Origin: GM7GCV1 sp965222065
GTDB taxonomy: Bacteria > Pseudomonadota > Gammaproteobacteria > Pseudomonadales > GM7GCV1
DNA length: 64,000 bases
Direction: 5' to 3'
Assembly (NCBI GenBank): GCA_965222065.1
Contig: OZ244933.1
Span: 1,550,001-1,614,000 of the forward strand
Position numbers and translations under genes: made by a program. Below the pieces are notes generated by a model. It searched no databases. It was not told the origin of the DNA and saw only the letters and a list, made by a program, of their open reading frames with translations. Shown here one piece after another: positions 60,828 to 64,000 of this stretch; position 1 is the stretch's first letter, and each line of letters begins with the position of its first letter.

Positions 60828-62990
60828 TTAAACGGCCTCAAGCTTGGCGTAGGACAGCACCAACCACTTCGTCCCTTCCGATTCAAAATTCACCTGGACC
60901 CGAGCGTGAGCCCCGTCACCTTCCAGATTCAAAATCATGCCCTCGCCAAATTTGGGGTGGGTGACCCTTTGTCCAAGACTAAAGCCCGTATCATCTTCAC
61001 GCTGCTGTGCGGTGAGGATGGGCTTTGGCTGCGCCCTGTGACCGGAAAAACCGGTGGAAAATCGCACTTCCTGCACCAGCTCCGCAGGCAAATCGCGAGC
61101 AAACCGGCTGATGGCATTGTAACGCTCATCACCGTATATCTGACGACACTCGGCATAAGTAAGCACCAACTTTTCCATCGCGCGGGTAATGCCTACATAC
61201 GCCAGGCGACGCTCTTCTTCCAGACGACCCGGCTCTTCCGCAGACATGGCATGCGGAAACAAACCCTCTTCCATACCGGCCAGGAACACCAGTGGAAATT
61301 CCAGACCTTTGGCCGAGTGCAGGGTCATCATTTGCACGGCATCCTCATTTTCGTCAGCCTGGGTATCTCCGGCATCCAGTGCCGCATCAGCCAAAAATTG
61401 CGGCAGGGCGTCAGCATCCGGGTCTTCTGGCGTGTAAGAATTACAGGCACTCACCAGTTCATAAAGGTTTTCAGCGCGCGTCTGGCCACGTTCGCCTTTT
61501 TCAGCCTTGTGGAAATCCAGCAGACCCGTCATGTCCAGTACCTGATCCACCATTTCGGATAGCTTCAGGCCCTCAAAGCTGGCACTGAGGTTATTGACCA
61601 AATCGATAAACCCGTAAAGCGCATTGGAAGCGCGGGCAGGCAACAGTTTTTTATCGATCATCTTCAGGCTGGCCGCCCAAAGTGAGCTTTGGTCTTCGCG
61701 TGCCAGCTGCCGTATTTGCTCCAGGGTACGGTCGCCGATACCACGAGTAGGGGTGTTAATCACCCGCTCAAAAGCGGCATCGTTGTCGCGGTTTTCTGTC
61801 AGGCGCAAGTAGGCCAGGGCATTGCGGATTTCCAGCCGTTCATAAAAACGCTGCCCGCCATAGATGCGATAGGGAATACCCAGCCTGAGCAGGGATTCCT
61901 CCAGCACACGTGACTGGGCATTGGAGCGATACAAAATGGCGCAGTCGCGGCGGAAATTACCCCGATCAATCCAGCGATTCAGGTACTCGGCAATAAACCG
62001 TGCTTCGTCTTTTTCATTAAAACCGGCATAGAGGGAAATGGGATCGCCGTCTTCAGCTTCGGTCCAAAGATTCTTGCCGAGCCGCCCGGAATTGCGGGCA
62101 ATGACGGCATTCGCCCCTTTCAGAATCGTACCGGTAGAACGGTAATTCTGCTCCAGGCGTACTGTATGGGTACCCGGAAAGTGTTTCTCGAAATTCTGGA
62201 TATTTTCAATCCTGGCCCCGCGCCAGCCATAGATAGACTGGTCGTCGTCGCCCACCACGCCGACCGACGCGACATCGCCGGCCAACACCCTCAGCCAGGC
62301 GTACTGGATACTGTTGGTGTCCTGGAACTCGTCGACCAGAATGGTGTGAAATCGCCCCTGATAATGCTTTAGCAATTCGGGATCTTTCAGCCAGAGTTCA
62401 TGGCTGCGCAATAACAATTCAGCAAAGTCGACAAAACCGCTCTGGTTACAGGTGTCTTCATAGGCCTGATAGATCTTGAGCATGGTCTGCACAAAAGGAT
62501 CGTGACCGGGATCAATGTGTTTGGCTCGCAGCCCCTCATCCTTCTGTTCATTAATAAACCATTGTGCCTGTCTGGTGGGCCAGCGTTTTTCATCCAATCC
62601 CAATGTATTGATGATGCGTTTAAGCACCCGCTGCTGATCATCACTGTCGAGAATCTGGAAATGTTGCGGCAACCCGGCTTCCTGCCAATGCTGGGAGAGG
62701 AGCCTGTTGGCTATGCCATGAAATGTCCCTACCCACATGGCGCGCGTGTTAATACCCAGCATCTGCTCAACCCGGCCACGCATTTCCCTGGCCGCTTTAT
62801 TCGTAAACGTCACCGCCAATATGCCCTGAGGCGACTGCCCCATAACATCGATCACCCAGGCCATGCGATGCACGAGAACCCGCGTCTTGCCGGAACCCGC
62901 ACCCGCCAGCACCAGCAAGTGTCTGGAGTCGGATGTGACTGCCTCGCGCTGGGCATCGTTCAGGCCGTCTAGAATCGGGGTGATATCCAT
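60828..62990 (-). CDS. uvrD: DNA helicase II UvrD
   Basis: 3'-5' SF1A helicase of nucleotide excision and mismatch repair. The 720 residues show LNDAQREAVTS, Walker A LVLAGAGSGKTRVL (about 26-39), VDEFQDTN, GDDDQSIYGWRGA and the C-terminal MMTLHSAKGLEFP with YVGITRAMEKL, ending in a Tudor-like tail (KFGEGMILNLEGDG). Length is as in E. coli. The gene ends against the hairpin element. Confidence 0.97.
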   Translation of the reverse strand: MDITPILDGLNDAQREAVTSDSRHLLVLAGAGSGKTRVLVHRMAWVIDVMGQSPQGILAVTFTNKAAREMRGRVEQMLGINTRAMWVGTFHGIANRLLSQHWQEAGLPQHFQILDSDDQQRVLKRIINTLGLDEKRWPTRQAQWFINEQKDEGLRAKHIDPGHDPFVQTMLKIYQAYEDTCNQSGFVDFAELLLRSHELWLKDPELLKHYQGRFHTILVDEFQDTNSIQYAWLRVLAGDVASVGVVGDDDQSIYGWRGARIENIQNFEKHFPGTHTVRLEQNYRSTGTILKGANAVIARNSGRLGKNLWTEAEDGDPISLYAGFNEKDEARFIAEYLNRWIDRGNFRRDCAILYRSNAQSRVLEESLLRLGIPYRIYGGQRFYERLEIRNALAYLRLTENRDNDAAFERVINTPTRGIGDRTLEQIRQLAREDQSSLWAASLKMIDKKLLPARASNALYGFIDLVNNLSASFEGLKLSEMVDQVLDMTGLLDFHKAEKGERGQTRAENLYELVSACNSYTPEDPDADALPQFLADAALDAGDTQADENEDAVQMMTLHSAKGLEFPLVFLAGMEEGLFPHAMSAEEPGRLEEERRLAYVGITRAMEKLVLTYAECRQIYGDERYNAISRFARDLPAELVQEVRFSTGFSGHRAQPKPILTAQQREDDTGFSLGQRVTHPKFGEGMILNLEGDGAHARVQVNFESEGTKWLVLSYAKLEAV

Positions 62991-63115
62991 GAAATAACGC
63001 TAAATCGGGTTCGTGAAAAGAACTGTAAGTTTATACAGATTGCGGCGGGGTTTTAACCCGCGCACGGAAATTGTTAAATGGTGATCTTCCCCGGTTTTCG
63101 AGGCAACCTGCATAC

Positions 63116-64000
63116 ATGGTATTTTCAACACTAGCGCTGCTGGACCTGGTATTTAGGTCAGCAGCAATCGGACAACTGGTTTTGTTGGCAGGTATTGGAC
63201 TTAATCCTAAGCCAGCCACAGAAGGAAGACTGCTCAAGCTTCTTGCCGTAGTCTGTAGCATCGCCTATTTGTTGCTTACGGCACCTATACCCGATGCAGC
63301 CTATGGTGTATTTCGCAACGTGCTTCTGGTACTGACAGACGCCTGGGCCTATGCGCTCTGGCTGGTAGCTATGTACCAGTTTCAGGCGCAGTTTTCCGTT
63401 CGCCATATGCCTTTTTGGGCGATTCCTGTCGTAACGACTTGGCTTGGCTGGCATGTGTATTTTTTCGGGTACCTGGGTGGAAACGGAACGTACCACCATA
63501 TCAATCATGGGCTGGCCATCCTGGTTTTGTTGCATCTGATATATACCATCCTGAAGGGGCTTTCTGACGATCTGGTGGATAGCCGACGACGTTTGCGTTT
63601 TGTGCTTTGCGGGGCATTGGCGGCCTATGGTGCCATGCTTGCCATCGATCAGTTATGGCTGGGTCGACTGCTCCAGGACAACACCCTCAGCCTGGTGAAC
63701 TCGGCCCTTGTTTTTGCCGGTGTCACGTTGTTTAGCCTGTACCTCTCGAGAGCCGGTAACACGCTGGAATTAGCAACACCGATCGTTGATTCTGAAAAAC
63801 CAAATCCGGCATCCCTTCCCCCGGAATACCAAGCGCTCAATACTGCGCTGGATGCGTTTATTGCCCGAGGTGATTACTCACAACCTGATCTGGATATAGC
63901 CTCCTTGGCTACGCAGCTTGGTGGCAAAGAACACAAGCTACGCCGGCTAATCAACCGACAGCTAGGCTTTCAAAACTTTAGCGTTTTTCTCAACCATCTG
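63116..64000 (+). CDS. AraC-family regulator with membrane N-terminus, 3' end cut by window edge
   Basis: Open from the ATG at 63116 to the last base (295 codons), without a stop. The first 215 residues or so form about six to seven hydrophobic helices; then a linker and the beginning of an AraC-type helix-turn-helix (DLDIASLATQLGGKEHKLRRLINRQLG, the first of two). Such membrane-anchored AraC proteins may sense membrane or periplasmic signals; target unknown. The second HTH is outside the window. Confidence 0.8.
   Translation, partial: MVFSTLALLDLVFRSAAIGQLVLLAGIGLNPKPATEGRLLKLLAVVCSIAYLLLTAPIPDAAYGVFRNVLLVLTDAWAYALWLVAMYQFQAQFSVRHMPFWAIPVVTTWLGWHVYFFGYLGGNGTYHHINHGLAILVLLHLIYTILKGLSDDLVDSRRRLRFVLCGALAAYGAMLAIDQLWLGRLLQDNTLSLVNSALVFAGVTLFSLYLSRAGNTLELATPIVDSEKPNPASLPPEYQALNTALDAFIARGDYSQPDLDIASLATQLGGKEHKLRRLINRQLGFQNFSVFLNHL

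Overview
The window reads as chromosomal core sequence of a gammaproteobacterium, most likely a marine lineage close to the Cellvibrionales/Pseudomonadales. This rests on conserved gene orders (recG-oxyR; secB/rhodanese diverging from gpmI-envC-ctpA; rppH-ptsP-lgt-thyA-folA), a TtpC-type TonB operon, TRAP and NhaC transporters, and a eukaryotic-like type II glutamine synthetase. I cannot assign a genus. Genes are densely packed on both strands. I see no tRNA, rRNA, CRISPR array, prophage or intact insertion sequence.

Region by region: 1-3917 (minus) holds recG (cut by the window edge), oxyR and thiI. 4064-7385 (plus) holds a DUF4124 protein and the nitrogen two-component pair glnL-glnG behind an NtrC site and a sigma-54 promoter. 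7437-8444 (minus) has secB and a rhodanese-fold membrane protein. 8587-13733 (plus) has gpmI, envC, ctpA and a Ser/Thr kinase. 13805-19834 (minus) has a three-gene 2-oxoacid:ferredoxin oxidoreductase operon followed by type II glutamine synthetase, which has its own sigma-54 promoter and two NtrC-like sites. 20088-29625 is mixed: DUF962, PDZ protein, dgkA, cysE, an M15 peptidase, a HAD phosphatase, an aminotransferase, a GspE/PilB-like ATPase, argE and argA. Then come ilvD and, on the minus strand, the TonB2-type operon (DUF3450-ttpC-exbB-exbD-tonB-TPR). 36829-42288 (minus) holds folA, thyA, lgt, ptsP, rppH and gcvH. 42483-49353 (plus) holds ubiA, a FemAB-like protein, phoR, selO, a fatty acid hydroxylase, an SDR and a periplasmic rhodanese. 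49379-52933 (minus) holds a mutarotase, a TerB-like protein, DUF924 and an M48 lipoprotein protease. 53074-59415 (plus) holds yaaA, a TSUP permease, a lipoprotein, a K+ channel, TRAP permeases and NhaC. The TRAP binding protein lies reversed at 59445-60611 between two copies of one 30-bp palindrome. uvrD (minus) and a truncated membrane-anchored AraC regulator (plus) close the window.

How the genes work together: nitrogen control is the strongest theme. GlnL/GlnG have an NtrC/sigma-54 promoter of their own and a matching architecture precedes glnII. The neighbouring oxidoreductase probably acts on 2-oxoglutarate or another 2-oxoacid, and the distal TRAP binding protein resembles 2-oxoacid binders; PtsP is the nitrogen-PTS enzyme I. 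Envelope work is the second theme (EnvC, CtpA, DgkA, M15 peptidase, Lgt, M48 protease, TonB system).

The observations most worth checking are the NtrC/sigma-54 control of a type II glutamine synthetase beside the 2-oxoacid oxidoreductase operon, a perfect 30-bp palindrome lying over the envC start codon, and the palindrome-flanked, reversed TRAP binding-protein gene with an adjacent 123-bp imperfect hairpin. I found no clearly new multi-gene system; these are arrangements and regulatory elements rather than unknown gene families.
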